The notes under the pieces are model-generated. The model saw only the letters and a list, made by a program, of their open reading frames with translations, did not search any database and was not told the DNA's origin. A stretch of 64,000 nucleotides of DNA, taken from NCBI GenBank assembly GCA_023401925.1, contig JAEXDA010000041.1, forward strand, positions 10,371-74,370, given 5' to 3'. This DNA comes from Bacillota bacterium. Lineage in GTDB: Bacteria; Bacillota; UBA4882; UBA8346. Shown piece by piece: positions 44,650 through 53,496 of this stretch (position 1 is the stretch's first letter; each line of letters opens with the position of its first letter). Made by a program: the position numbers and the translations under genes.

Positions 44650-46866
44650 CTATACTAAATCGATCGCTATCGTCTTGGCATCAATCTCCTTTCTATTGGT
44701 TTTAAGTATAATCGCAGCTTTTCCCTTCTTTGCGGTAGCCCTGGTTTTTACCCAGAACGCAACGGTCCCCCCCAGTGCCGGCAATAAACACGGGCCGATT
44801 AGCTCGATATCCCCTTGGGTTTCAACCATCACCACGCCCTTGTGAAAATACAGCCTGTTTTTGTTTTCGTCGACGAAAGTACCTACCACCCGAGTTTCGT
44901 CAACGCAATGGTTATCAAGCCGCGCATCATCCACTTCAACTAGGAAGTCATCCAGTCTTGGATTATTGGAATAAATACGTCTGGCGGATTCCACTCCGTT
45001 GATATATCCTACAATCGTCGCACCTTGCCAGCGGTTCTGCCAAAACTCTCCGTTTTCAGTGACTTCAATCGGCGGATGGTTCAGGTGCGCTAATTTCTGA
45101 CTGGGATAATATCGTCTGGTAATATCCGTGGAAAGCGTAACCTCGATATATTCACAGTTTGTAAGCACAAAAAACGGCACCGGTTCCGTCCTTTCGCCTC
45201 GTCCAACCATGGAACAAGGTTCAAGAATGATTTCTTCCGAAGGTTCCTTTTGGCTTTTATAAAAATAGGCCGCCCATTTGGGAACCCGGAACATATCAAA
45301 CACGCCGTGGGAACATATTTTTTCCATTGAGTTGTGATCATTATGGGTATTGTAGTCGAACATACACCATCCGATAGCCCCTAGATATCTATCATCCACC
45401 AGGACTTTGTTCAATACCTCGGCATGATACAAGGCGAACTTCTCCTGCCGTTCTTCCGGATCATCCGGTTTCGTGGGAAGTAACGCGCCTACATGTTCAC
45501 TAAGGAGATAAGGAACCGGCTGGGGGGTTTGGGTGACTTTTTCAGGTTCCTGTAACATGAACCGGCCGTTTTCTTCCGGCGAATAGTCGTTGTAGCTATA
45601 AATATCTTCCAGCAGGTTGCTGCCCATCTGCCACCGGACTCCGCTGGTTGGCCGATACGGATCCAATTCCTTGCTTCTCCGGCTGGTCATGGTATATAAT
45701 TCATCGTCATCGGCGCTTTCATTAAGGCGTGTGCCCCAGATCACAATACTGGGATGATTGTAATGAGCGGTGATCATGTTATCCAAGTCATTCATCACCA
45801 CTTCTTTAAACTCTTTTCCGCCGATATGCCCCCATCCCGGAATCTCTTCAAAAACAAGCAATCCAAGTTCATCGCAGCGGTCTAAAAAATAACGCGACTG
45901 CATATAATGGGAGCATCTGACCGTATTGGTTCCCAGATCTTTCAAAATTTCGGCATCTTTTTGCTGAGCCCGCTTTCCCATGGCATATCCGGCATACGGA
46001 TATGACTGGTGCCGATTAAGGCCGATCAATTTTGTTTTTTTGCCGTTGAGATAGAAACCTTCCGCCGTTACTTCCAATGCCCGAAAACCCGTTCGAATGC
46101 TGCTTGCATCAATAAGTCCCTCTTCTTTCCATAGGCTAACTCCAATATCATAGAGTACCGGTGAACCCGGTTCCCATAGACAAACCTCCGGAATTTCCTG
46201 CTTGTTTAAGCGAATGCGGCCAGGCCCGCCAGGGATTTCCACCGGTTGATGGTATTGAAAATGGAACGGGTCCCCGGCATCAATTGTTACTTCTATTTTC
46301 CCTGTAAATGCCGTTCCGTGGTTATTCAATACTATTTCCGGATATACGGTGGGTGTTTGAATGTTCAAGTCATATCTGAAAAGAACTTGGCTGATATAGG
46401 CCGCTTCCTGAATAAAGAGGGTAACATCGCGATAGATTCCCCCATATATCAAATAATCAACGGTAGCGCCATTAGGCGGAATATCGGCCCGTTCATTGGA
46501 ATCCACAACCAACAGAATTTTATTGGCGCCCTGATGCGCCAAGTCGCTAATATCAAAAAGCTCGCTGGAGTAGGCACCTTTATGACGTCCCGCTAGCTGT
46601 TCATTGACATATAGCTCGTAGCTTGCGGATACCCCTTCAAAAAACAATAAAATTCGCTTGTCGGTTATCTCCGGAAGATCCAAAAAACGGACGTAGGTAG
46701 ACAGTCCGCAGGTCATCGCCTGATCAAAACAATCATAGGGAATTTCCCTCACCGTATGGGGAAGATTGACATTTTCAAAATCATCATAATTCTTTGCCGT
46801 TACATACTCTTGCGCAAATGAAGGCTTGAATTTCCAATTCAGATTTATGGGTATCCCATTTTTCAT
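44650..46866 (-). CDS. Glycoside hydrolase family 2 protein (beta-galactosidase/glucuronidase-like)
   Basis: 738 residues, no signal peptide, so cytoplasmic. The N-terminal jelly-roll sugar-binding domain is followed by an Ig-like domain and a TIM barrel. GGIYRDVTLF and LIGLNRHQSYPYAG mark the family. The acid/base Glu is the last residue of VIWGTRLNE near residue 375, and the nucleophile is probably in LLSEHVG near 460. A C-terminal domain of about 180 residues follows. AGGGGAG precedes the ATG. Divergent from a PocR/AraC regulator that may respond to its sugar. Confidence 0.88.
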   Translation of the reverse strand: MKNGIPINLNWKFKPSFAQEYVTAKNYDDFENVNLPHTVREIPYDCFDQAMTCGLSTYVRFLDLPEITDKRILLFFEGVSASYELYVNEQLAGRHKGAYSSELFDISDLAHQGANKILLVVDSNERADIPPNGATVDYLIYGGIYRDVTLFIQEAAYISQVLFRYDLNIQTPTVYPEIVLNNHGTAFTGKIEVTIDAGDPFHFQYHQPVEIPGGPGRIRLNKQEIPEVCLWEPGSPVLYDIGVSLWKEEGLIDASSIRTGFRALEVTAEGFYLNGKKTKLIGLNRHQSYPYAGYAMGKRAQQKDAEILKDLGTNTVRCSHYMQSRYFLDRCDELGLLVFEEIPGWGHIGGKEFKEVVMNDLDNMITAHYNHPSIVIWGTRLNESADDDELYTMTSRRSKELDPYRPTSGVRWQMGSNLLEDIYSYNDYSPEENGRFMLQEPEKVTQTPQPVPYLLSEHVGALLPTKPDDPEERQEKFALYHAEVLNKVLVDDRYLGAIGWCMFDYNTHNDHNSMEKICSHGVFDMFRVPKWAAYFYKSQKEPSEEIILEPCSMVGRGERTEPVPFFVLTNCEYIEVTLSTDITRRYYPSQKLAHLNHPPIEVTENGEFWQNRWQGATIVGYINGVESARRIYSNNPRLDDFLVEVDDARLDNHCVDETRVVGTFVDENKNRLYFHKGVVMVETQGDIELIGPCLLPALGGTVAFWVKTRATAKKGKAAIILKTNRKEIDAKTIAIDLV

Positions 46867-47543
46867 TTTTACTTCTCCCCTGCTTAATTTTTAAACCGCT
46901 CGCTGCTAGCTGTACTATAGCAAAAAGATTTTTATCGTTCAAAAAGTGATTTTCAACGTAGCGTCCAATTCAAAGCAAATAGTAATATTTTTAGATGTTT
47001 TTCTATGCGGGCATGGTATGAAGATAAAAATAGTAATATGTATTGCAAATTAAATTTTTGTTACCAATGAATAGATCCAAATATTTTACTGGATCCGATT
47101 TGCAAAACCGTTTACAGACAAACTTTTCTTCGATGACCTTTCATAAAAAGCCAAATAAATTACTATAGTCCGGTGTAAAAGCATCCCAGTAGCATTTTTC
47201 AAAATGATATTTTATAATGGTGATATCGTAACCATTATGAAATATATCTATTAACAACATGATAGCCATGAGGATGATTTATCCCTTCCGCAATCAGGCC
47301 AGTTTTCCTAGTGCCTTTTCATAGCTTTATCAGGTTAGACGAATCCCCCGTAGGAATCTCTGACTCTTTAATGCCATTGAGCCTGGGCAAGCTAATTTTT
47401 AATCTTTAGTGATCACGAATCCACTGGTTTCTTATATGAGCCATTCAAGATGCCGGTTTCCACCGCCATACTCTTTGGATTTCTGGCATGAGATGGCGTT
47501 TAGTAAACACCTATTATTTTATAATCAGGGGAGATGAAACACG
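46867..47543. other. 677-base intergenic region between the GH2 gene and its divergent regulator
   Basis: No ORF with a ribosome site, RNA gene or clear repeat was found. It must hold the promoters of the two divergent genes, but I could not pick out -35/-10 boxes with confidence. Confidence 0.4.
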
Positions 47544-48464
47544 GTGGTTTCTTATAAGGTGAACGTCGATGAAACAAAAATGACGGATATTCTGAATTTG
47601 CTTTCAAAAGCCGTAGGATATCCGCTATTGTTTTATGGCTTTGAATCCAAGCAATGGATATGCGCATCGAAGCGAAACCGTCCTTTTTGTCACATTTTAG
47701 AACGGAACCCACTCACCAACAAATACTGCTGCATATGTGACGACAAGGCCCACGAGCGCTGTACAAAAACAGAGAATCCTTTCGCCTATTATTGTCACGC
47801 AGGATTACTGGAAATCGTCTGTCCGGTATATTTTGAAAAAATTTATGTAGGGTTCCTGGTAATCGGACAATTCCGGACCCGGGAACGCTCTTTTGATAAG
47901 GGCTATATCCAACAATTGGCTTTTGCGTGTGGAATGGAGTCTCATATCTTAATTCAGAAATACCGTTCCCATTCGATTTTAAGCGTGGATGCGGTGGAAG
48001 GTTTAAAGTTATTAGAGTTGCTGTGCGTTAAACACATGGTCGATGCGGGGGTTTTTTCCCTGAATGAACACGAAATGATTAAAAAAATAGAATCCTACAT
48101 CCAAGAAAATATCCGCCACTCTCTGACCTTAGATGAAATTGCGGAGCATGTGTATTTAAATTCCTCCTATCTCAGCTTTATCTATAAAAATATTACCGGG
48201 AAAAACGTATCCACTTATATTCAGCAGCAAAAGATCAGTACGGCTTGCTTTTTAATCCGGACCACCGATATGCCGTTTATTGAGGTTGCCAAAGCGACCG
48301 GCTTCCATGATGCTAATTATTTTACGAAGGTATTTAAGAAAGAAAAATCCTTGACACCCAGTCAATATAAGCGGAAATGGAAATCCGGCGAACTGCTTGT
48401 AGAGAACTGGAATGAAAACCCATCCACGGCTTGGAAGACCCCAAACGAGATGGCGGCCTTATAA
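47544..48464 (+). CDS. AraC-family regulator with PocR-type ligand-binding domain
   Basis: 306 residues, GTG start with GGGGAGATG upstream. The N-terminal 170 residues match the PocR sensory domain, with its cysteines in CHILERN, KYCCICDDKAHERC and CHAGLLEIVCPVYF. The C-terminal AraC domain has two helix-turn-helices (SLTLDEIAEHVYLNSSYLSF and MPFIEVAKATGFHDANYFTK), then SLTPSQYKRK. In relatives the PocR domain binds small organic ligands. It is divergent to the GH2-permease pair and is its most likely regulator. Confidence 0.88.
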   Translation: MVSYKVNVDETKMTDILNLLSKAVGYPLLFYGFESKQWICASKRNRPFCHILERNPLTNKYCCICDDKAHERCTKTENPFAYYCHAGLLEIVCPVYFEKIYVGFLVIGQFRTRERSFDKGYIQQLAFACGMESHILIQKYRSHSILSVDAVEGLKLLELLCVKHMVDAGVFSLNEHEMIKKIESYIQENIRHSLTLDEIAEHVYLNSSYLSFIYKNITGKNVSTYIQQQKISTACFLIRTTDMPFIEVAKATGFHDANYFTKVFKKEKSLTPSQYKRKWKSGELLVENWNENPSTAWKTPNEMAAL

Positions 48465-48883
48465 AGCCGCATCGACCCGTCCCCTCGTTTGCCGATGTGG
48501 AATGTGATATCTTTCGGAAGTCAAAGAAAGGGTAACCCCGGCAGGGTCGAGGTCCGGCGCAATACCCTTGCGAACTCGTTTCATGTCCCCGCCGCTTCAA
48601 ACCACAGTCAAGCAAGCGGGGCCCACTTTGAAGCCCTGAGTCAGCAGATTGGGCCCTCACTTCCCCGCAGATCCGTACAATCCCTATTAGAGCATACGGC
48701 TCTTCATATTATCTCACGGATTTCATTCAAGAACCGGTTATCGTCCGGTGATTGGTTTGTGAAAGGGTGTCTCTACGATCATTTGATAAAAGGGACTATA
48801 TAGGGAGGTAGTGTTTGGCAAGATGGGGTAGAAAATCAACAAAAAAGGCCCCTAATCATCTTAGGAACCTGCCGTATCAAAAT
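48465..48883. other. Intergenic region before tRNA-Arg, no gene found
   Basis: The first 330 bases are richer in G and C than the surroundings and contain overlapping short frames on both strands, none with a ribosome site or recognisable protein. The minus-strand terminator of the tRNA transcript lies at its right end (48841-48870). Confidence 0.4.
48841..48870 (-). terminator. Intrinsic terminator of tRNA-Arg
   Basis: Minus strand: GGTTCCTAA pairs with TTAGGGGCC and is followed by six T. It lies 14 bases beyond the tRNA 3' end. Confidence 0.8.
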
Positions 48884-48959
48884 TGGCGCGCCTGGTAGGA
48901 ATCGAACCTACGGCCAACGGATTAGAAGTCCGTTGCTCTATCCCCTGAGCTACAGGCGC
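48884..48959 (-). tRNA. tRNA-Arg, anticodon TCT
   Basis: 76 nucleotides on the minus strand. The acceptor stem is GCGCCTG/CAGGCGC with encoded CCA. The anticodon loop CTTCTAA gives anticodon TCT (codon AGA) and is closed by a CGGA/TCCG stem. The T loop GGTTCGATTCC is canonical. A T-run terminator follows. Confidence 0.96.
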
Positions 48960-49042
48960 ATAATGCTAAATCCTGCTCAATGTGCTTAAATATTATACCA
49001 TAACCCGACTTCAATAACAATTACTATTTCTCTGTCCGGTAT

Positions 49043-49657
49043 TCAGTTCAACTCATATTGAGTTAGTTCACTGATTAACGGTTTTCCGTTAATCGTCAAC
49101 TCGTCTTTTACATAGCCCACATTCTTGACATACCATGTTTTATCCGAATAGACAGTACCATTAAAACCGGTGCCGGAACATTGCACTAAAAGCGCATTGA
49201 AGGTTCCTGCAGGGACGGTCACTTTTTCCATTCCCACTACTTTTACGGTTTCCTTCATCTTATGATCGTCGGACTCCCAATCCCAAGTGGTTCCAACATC
49301 CATGTTACGCTTCAGCACCGGCCACAAGGGATGATATTCGTTAAGCCCCCAGGAAGCCATTTCCGAAGATTTAAACAAGCCTTGAGGATTGAGTTCATAA
49401 TATACAAAAACTTCCGGTTCGCCGCTTGGGTTATAAACAATAAGCTTGGGCTTGCCATTCTCAGGTGCATCCACCTTTACCTTTTGGCTAAGTACTTTAG
49501 AGCTCCCAGGCATTGATAATTTATAAACCCAGTAATTGCCGGGTTTCATCGGAAAATAGGCTGCAGCGTCTCCCAAATCGTCCCCAAAAACGATTCCACC
49601 CAACACGCAAACGATAATTGCCAAGGAAATTAAAAAAGCGATCTTCGGAATTTTCAT
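49043..49657 (-). CDS. Secreted hypothetical protein with N-terminal signal peptide
   Basis: About 204 residues from the ATG at 49657 (AAAGGAGAATTTACC before it). A signal peptide covers roughly residues 5-25 (IAFLISLAIIVCVLGGIVFG). The mature part is beta-rich: YFPMKPGNYWVYKL, ETVKVVGMEKVTVPAGTFNALLVQC and KTWYVKNVGYVKDE. This pattern (a 'flat' beta domain with VPAGTF and YVKNVGYV) recurs in exported proteins of unknown function in Firmicutes. No cysteine lipobox. Function unknown. Confidence 0.65.
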   Translation of the reverse strand: MKIPKIAFLISLAIIVCVLGGIVFGDDLGDAAAYFPMKPGNYWVYKLSMPGSSKVLSQKVKVDAPENGKPKLIVYNPSGEPEVFVYYELNPQGLFKSSEMASWGLNEYHPLWPVLKRNMDVGTTWDWESDDHKMKETVKVVGMEKVTVPAGTFNALLVQCSGTGFNGTVYSDKTWYVKNVGYVKDELTINGKPLISELTQYELN

Positions 49658-49784
49658 GGTAAATTCTCCTTTGAGCATGGCTTATTATATTACGATGATT
49701 CAATCCGCTATTCATCGTCAAACGATCATCCACGATAAGCCGGTCCCTGATTGGAAAAATTTAGAATTCTGAACCCGTAAGTTA

Positions 49785-49816
49785 ATAAAAAAGCTTCCCG
49801 CTAAACTAGGAAGCTA
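49785..49816 (-). terminator. Intrinsic terminator of tRNA-Gly
   Basis: Minus strand: AGCTTCC and GGGAAGCT pair and are followed by TTTTTTA, 12 bases beyond the tRNA 3' end. Confidence 0.8.
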
Positions 49817-49827
49817 AAATTTCATAT

Positions 49828-49903
49828 TGGAGCGGGAAACGGGGCTCGAACCCGCCACATTCAGCTTGGAAGGCTGACGCTCTACCAACTGAGCTACTCC
49901 CGC
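49828..49903 (-). tRNA. tRNA-Gly, anticodon TCC
   Basis: 76 nucleotides. The acceptor stem GCGGGAG pairs with TTCCCGC (one G-T), with encoded CCA. The anticodon loop CTTCCAA gives TCC (codon GGA), closed by TCAGC/GCTGA. The T loop GGGTTCGAGCCCC is canonical. Confidence 0.96.
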
Positions 49904-49958
49904 ATCGGCAAAGACTATTCTACCATACCGACCGGCTCCCGTCAAGAAAATATATCTG

Positions 49959-50444
49959 TTAATTATCTCCAAATGAATTTTTTACCAAATCCCTCTCCGA
50001 ATAAACCTTCACACCGATACTACGTAGCAAAGCCGTGGTGACCCCGTCTCCTTTTCTTAAGGTGCCGCTAAAAGTTCCGTCATATATCTGGCCCACGCCG
50101 CAAGAAGGGCTTTTAGCCTTTAAAACCACAAAATCCGGATGGTGCTTCCAAACCAGTTTGGCTGTGGCCCCGGCGCCCCTTAAAAATTCTTCCGTTAAGT
50201 CCCTTCCAGCCTCATTGACGACCTTAGCGATTCCATCCAAAACTCCGGCGCCATCACCGTTTTGTATCTCTGCGGGAGGACGAGGGCTTTCCAATCCGCC
50301 TGCGGCTTCCGGGCAGAAAGAAATACATTGATAGCCCGCCAATATCGAGCGCAACTCCGATACTTCCCGGCTTGTCCCATCAAAACGGCAGGGGATGCCG
50401 AGCAAACACCCGCTGACCAAAACAACTTTTTTACGACCATCCAT
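49959..50444 (-). CDS. DUF523 family protein
   Basis: About 161 residues. Typical opening KKVVLVSGCLLGIPCRFDGTS with two cysteines, then FCPEAAGGLESPRPPAEI, a VVLKAKSPSCGVGQIYDGTF motif and a final DGVTTALLRSIGV. These conserved Cys residues mark DUF523, a small cytoplasmic protein of unknown role. The start at 50444 is chosen by family alignment; a GTG at 50456 is possible. Single gene. Confidence 0.85.
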   Translation of the reverse strand: MDGRKKVVLVSGCLLGIPCRFDGTSREVSELRSILAGYQCISFCPEAAGGLESPRPPAEIQNGDGAGVLDGIAKVVNEAGRDLTEEFLRGAGATAKLVWKHHPDFVVLKAKSPSCGVGQIYDGTFSGTLRKGDGVTTALLRSIGVKVYSERDLVKNSFGDN

Positions 50445-50587
50445 GACAAAAACCACCCGCTTTAATTTAAAGAAGTTGCGGATCGAAAAATCGCATCAAT
50501 TTTCTCTATTATCAGTGTTTCAAACCCCAATGTCAACCTGATAACGAGATGTCTCTAAGGTTAATTCTGAGGCAGGCGTGGGTATGA

Positions 50588-50650
50588 TGAAGAAATACAA
50601 TATATTGGAATCCTTGCAATGGATAAAGTCATATATCGTATTTCTTATTG
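50588..50650. repeat. Short palindrome related to the dispersed palindromic family (core only)
   Basis: AAGAAATACAATATAT (50590-50605) pairs with ATATATCGTATTTCTT (50631-50646) across a 25-base centre. The arms match the core of the copies at 22072-22448 almost exactly, but the GGCTGTC/GACAGCC ends are not present. Confidence 0.6.
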
Positions 50651-50679
50651 ATTTTATACTGTTTTTTCAACCCAATTCT

Positions 50680-51756
50680 TTATAAATACTTCTTCCTTTC
50701 TTCGATAACATTTTTTACTTTGAACGGTTCGGATATCCCTCCTAAAACGATTTTGGATGCAGCAAAATCAGGAATGGAAATCATTAAATCTCCGATACCG
50801 ATTAACTTGCCAACCCACGACTGTTTTACCGCCATTTCGGCAATCCATGATAAACTCACATCCAAAAGCTTATGCTGATATTTGTCAAAGATCATGAGCT
50901 TACGGCCGGTTATTTTATAATAATTTCCCATAGGAATTTTATACCAGCTTTGCGTTCCCTCCCAAATTACATTATCTCCATCGAATCTATGACCATAGTC
51001 TTCACTCAGCTCGGGTTCAGGAAACTCTGGTTCAGAAATCAGTTCCTTGATAACAGGATCCTCGGTAACTTCCTCTTTTTCATCCGCTGGAACTTCCGCC
51101 TTCACTGATTCGACCGGAATTTGCTCTCCGGATTCTTCTCCGCTTTCAAGGGTTGGTTGTGTCTCCGGCTCCCGGGGCGACTCCCCCTGGTCAACAACCG
51201 ATTCTGTCTTTTCTTGATCAACAATTTGCGATAGTATATGTTCTTCCAGAAATGTATTTTTAAGACCCGTTTCATCCGGAGATTTCACTCCCATACCGTT
51301 CCCGGTTGCCCGGTATTCTTTCAGTCTTCCTTTAACCGGGCCCTCTTTCTTAAAACTATGGGGTGGTGTTTCATATTTGAAGTGTACTCCATCGACTGCC
51401 ATTTCAACCTTTTGGGGCTTGATAATTCCTTTACCCAATTGACTTTCACAATCAAAACCGCCCGGCTCCGCCTTACCAGGCTCCGGACTCATTTCATCAT
51501 TGAGCATTCCATCCTGCTTTTGATTAGAATGATTGGGTAAACTTGGGTTTTCTTTCCCATTGTTAAACTCAATGTTTCCCTCCGGATTATTTTGGGAAGG
51601 ATTATTGATCAAATCCGTAGCGACTGGTGCTTTAGCGCCAATATCCGATACAAGCCCATAATCGGGTTTGCGGTTTTGGGAAACATGATTTCCGCAAGAC
51701 GGGCAAATATTGGTCTCACTCGTATAATAGACGCCGCAATCGGAGCAATATGCCAT
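50680..51756 (-). CDS. Zinc-ribbon protein with acidic linker and bPH2-like domain
   Basis: About 358 residues from the ATG at 51756 (GAGAGGTGAT before it). It opens with a four-cysteine zinc ribbon (CSDCGVYYTSETNICPSCG), continues with about 200 low-complexity acidic/proline residues (EEVTEDPVIKEL, EPEFPEPELSED), and ends with a compact beta domain (WEGTQSWYKIPMGNYYKIT, LLDVSLSWIAEMAVKQSW) similar to bacterial PH domains of the YdbS/YdbT type. Probably a membrane- or envelope-associated adaptor. Function unknown. Confidence 0.65.
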   Translation of the reverse strand: MAYCSDCGVYYTSETNICPSCGNHVSQNRKPDYGLVSDIGAKAPVATDLINNPSQNNPEGNIEFNNGKENPSLPNHSNQKQDGMLNDEMSPEPGKAEPGGFDCESQLGKGIIKPQKVEMAVDGVHFKYETPPHSFKKEGPVKGRLKEYRATGNGMGVKSPDETGLKNTFLEEHILSQIVDQEKTESVVDQGESPREPETQPTLESGEESGEQIPVESVKAEVPADEKEEVTEDPVIKELISEPEFPEPELSEDYGHRFDGDNVIWEGTQSWYKIPMGNYYKITGRKLMIFDKYQHKLLDVSLSWIAEMAVKQSWVGKLIGIGDLMISIPDFAASKIVLGGISEPFKVKNVIEERKKYL

Positions 51757-51858
51757 GAAAATCACCTCTCGGGGAGTTCTTATTCCATTTATATGAAAAG
51801 TCGGCTATTTTATTCCAGTAAAGGCTTACAATCACACTAAAGTTGCCTAGCTGAAATA

Positions 51859-51867
51859 TGTTATAAT
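51859..51867 (+). promoter_or_regulatory. Extended -10 promoter of the membrane phosphoesterase gene
   Basis: TGTTATAAT: a perfect TATAAT (51862-51867) with the TGn extension at 51859-51861, 26 bases before the ATG. Confidence 0.55.
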
Positions 51868-51892
51868 AAAAAAAACTTTTTTGAGGGTAAAC

Positions 51893-53296
51893 ATGAAAAA
51901 ATTATGGGCATCCTTACGTCAAAACCGCCGGTTTCGTCTGACCGTTTTGACTTTGCTGGTTTGTTTTTTTACCCTTTCCTTCATTCAATTGTTTTCTACA
52001 ACGGCTTTTACCGTTAACTCGCTATCTTTTAAATTACAAAATAAATTTTCCATTCAGGGCGGCACCATGATTGAAGTTCCTCCCATCGGCCGTTTATTTT
52101 TCCAGTCCCACAGAACTCCCTGGCAGTTTATTATTACTCTGGATGAAGTTGATTTCTCCGGCTTGGCAAAACAGTTGAATTCACTGCCGTCAAAACAGCA
52201 GTGGTTACCTTTACTACAACATCAAGTGAAATCCACGATGATGACTTTCTTCCTAACCGTTGTATTTTACGGTTTACTTGGAGGAACCCTTATATTATTG
52301 GTGTTTAGAGTTAAGCCCTTATCCAAACTCTTTCTTTACGGGGTTCTCTGTTCCGCGGCCACGATCATTATCTTGATTGGGATGACCATCATCTCCTATC
52401 AGCCCAAAGAGATTGAACATCCAAAATATCAGGGGGTCCTGTCCGCCGCTCCCTGGGCCATGAATTTAGTAACCATGAGCTTGGATAATATTGAAGTGAT
52501 CGGAAACAATCTGAAAAAAATTTCCCAGGGGCTGCCGGTTTTATTCAAACAAGCCGAAGACATGAAAAATATGGGGGACATGCAATCGGATATTAAAGTT
52601 TTGCACGTCAGCGACATTCATAATAACCCGGCGGCCTTCGACTTCATCAATGAGTTGGTTTCAAACTTCAAAATCCAATTCATTATCGATACCGGCGACT
52701 TAACCGATTACGGAACCGCCCTTGAGGCTAACATTATCGAAAGAATTCCCGGGCTAAAAGTACCCTATGTATTTATACCCGGCAACCATGAATCGCCCTT
52801 GATTATCAAACGTCTTGTTCATACCAAGAACGTTATCGTTGTGGTAAAAAAAGATCTGCGTGTCTACGGACTCACCATAGCGGGTGCCGCAGACCCGGCT
52901 GCCAAAATTTACAATTCGGATGTAGCTCCGCCCGAACAATATCTGGAAACCGCAAAAGCTTTCAAGGAACGAATCATTCATAGTGATAAACTGCCTGATA
53001 TTATTGCAGTCCACAACCGCAATCTCGCCGAGGATTTGATTGGATCCGTTCCGGTCATCCTCCATGGCCATAACCATCAATACAAACTCTCGGTGGAGAA
53101 AAAGACCGTTATTGATAATGCAGGGACAACCGGTTCCGCAGGCATAAGAGGTTTTGTCGATAAAGCCGTGCCTTATAGCGCCTCAATCTTATATTGGAAA
53201 AAAGGGCCCCGGAATAAAATGGTCCTCCATGCCGTGGATTCCATTAAGATTAACGGCGGCGAGGGGACTTTAACGGTCGATCGCCGTACTTTTTAA
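51893..53296 (+). CDS. Membrane-anchored metallophosphoesterase
   Basis: About 467 residues from the ATG at 51893 (GAGGGTAA before it). Two to three hydrophobic segments (about residues 18-38, 118-142, 150-172) place an N-terminal domain partly outside. A calcineurin-like domain follows: VLHVSDIHNNP near 236 (Asp and His ligands), IIDTGDLTD near 265, FIPGNHESP near 297 and HGHNHQYKL near 377. All metal-binding residues are present. Substrate unknown. Upstream of the ankyrin gene on the same strand. Confidence 0.88.
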   Translation: MKKLWASLRQNRRFRLTVLTLLVCFFTLSFIQLFSTTAFTVNSLSFKLQNKFSIQGGTMIEVPPIGRLFFQSHRTPWQFIITLDEVDFSGLAKQLNSLPSKQQWLPLLQHQVKSTMMTFFLTVVFYGLLGGTLILLVFRVKPLSKLFLYGVLCSAATIIILIGMTIISYQPKEIEHPKYQGVLSAAPWAMNLVTMSLDNIEVIGNNLKKISQGLPVLFKQAEDMKNMGDMQSDIKVLHVSDIHNNPAAFDFINELVSNFKIQFIIDTGDLTDYGTALEANIIERIPGLKVPYVFIPGNHESPLIIKRLVHTKNVIVVVKKDLRVYGLTIAGAADPAAKIYNSDVAPPEQYLETAKAFKERIIHSDKLPDIIAVHNRNLAEDLIGSVPVILHGHNHQYKLSVEKKTVIDNAGTTGSAGIRGFVDKAVPYSASILYWKKGPRNKMVLHAVDSIKINGGEGTLTVDRRTF

Positions 53297-53496
53297 CTTG
53301 AATCCGCCAAGTAACCCCAAAACCGTTGTTATATATAAACTTGCCGGATCGAGGTTTAAATCACCTTCCGGGATACTCAGGAGTACAGCCCCGCCAAGCA
53401 AGGGGAATGAAGCGGCAGGATTTTTACAATGGTCTATTGAATTTACATTTTGTGGAGTATTATTTTCCGGAATCGGTTTTGGAAGGAAGGAATTGC

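Noticed and set aside
48489..48803. ORFs on both strands between the PocR regulator and tRNA-Arg
   Set aside because: No ribosome site or similarity; they overlap each other in opposite directions.
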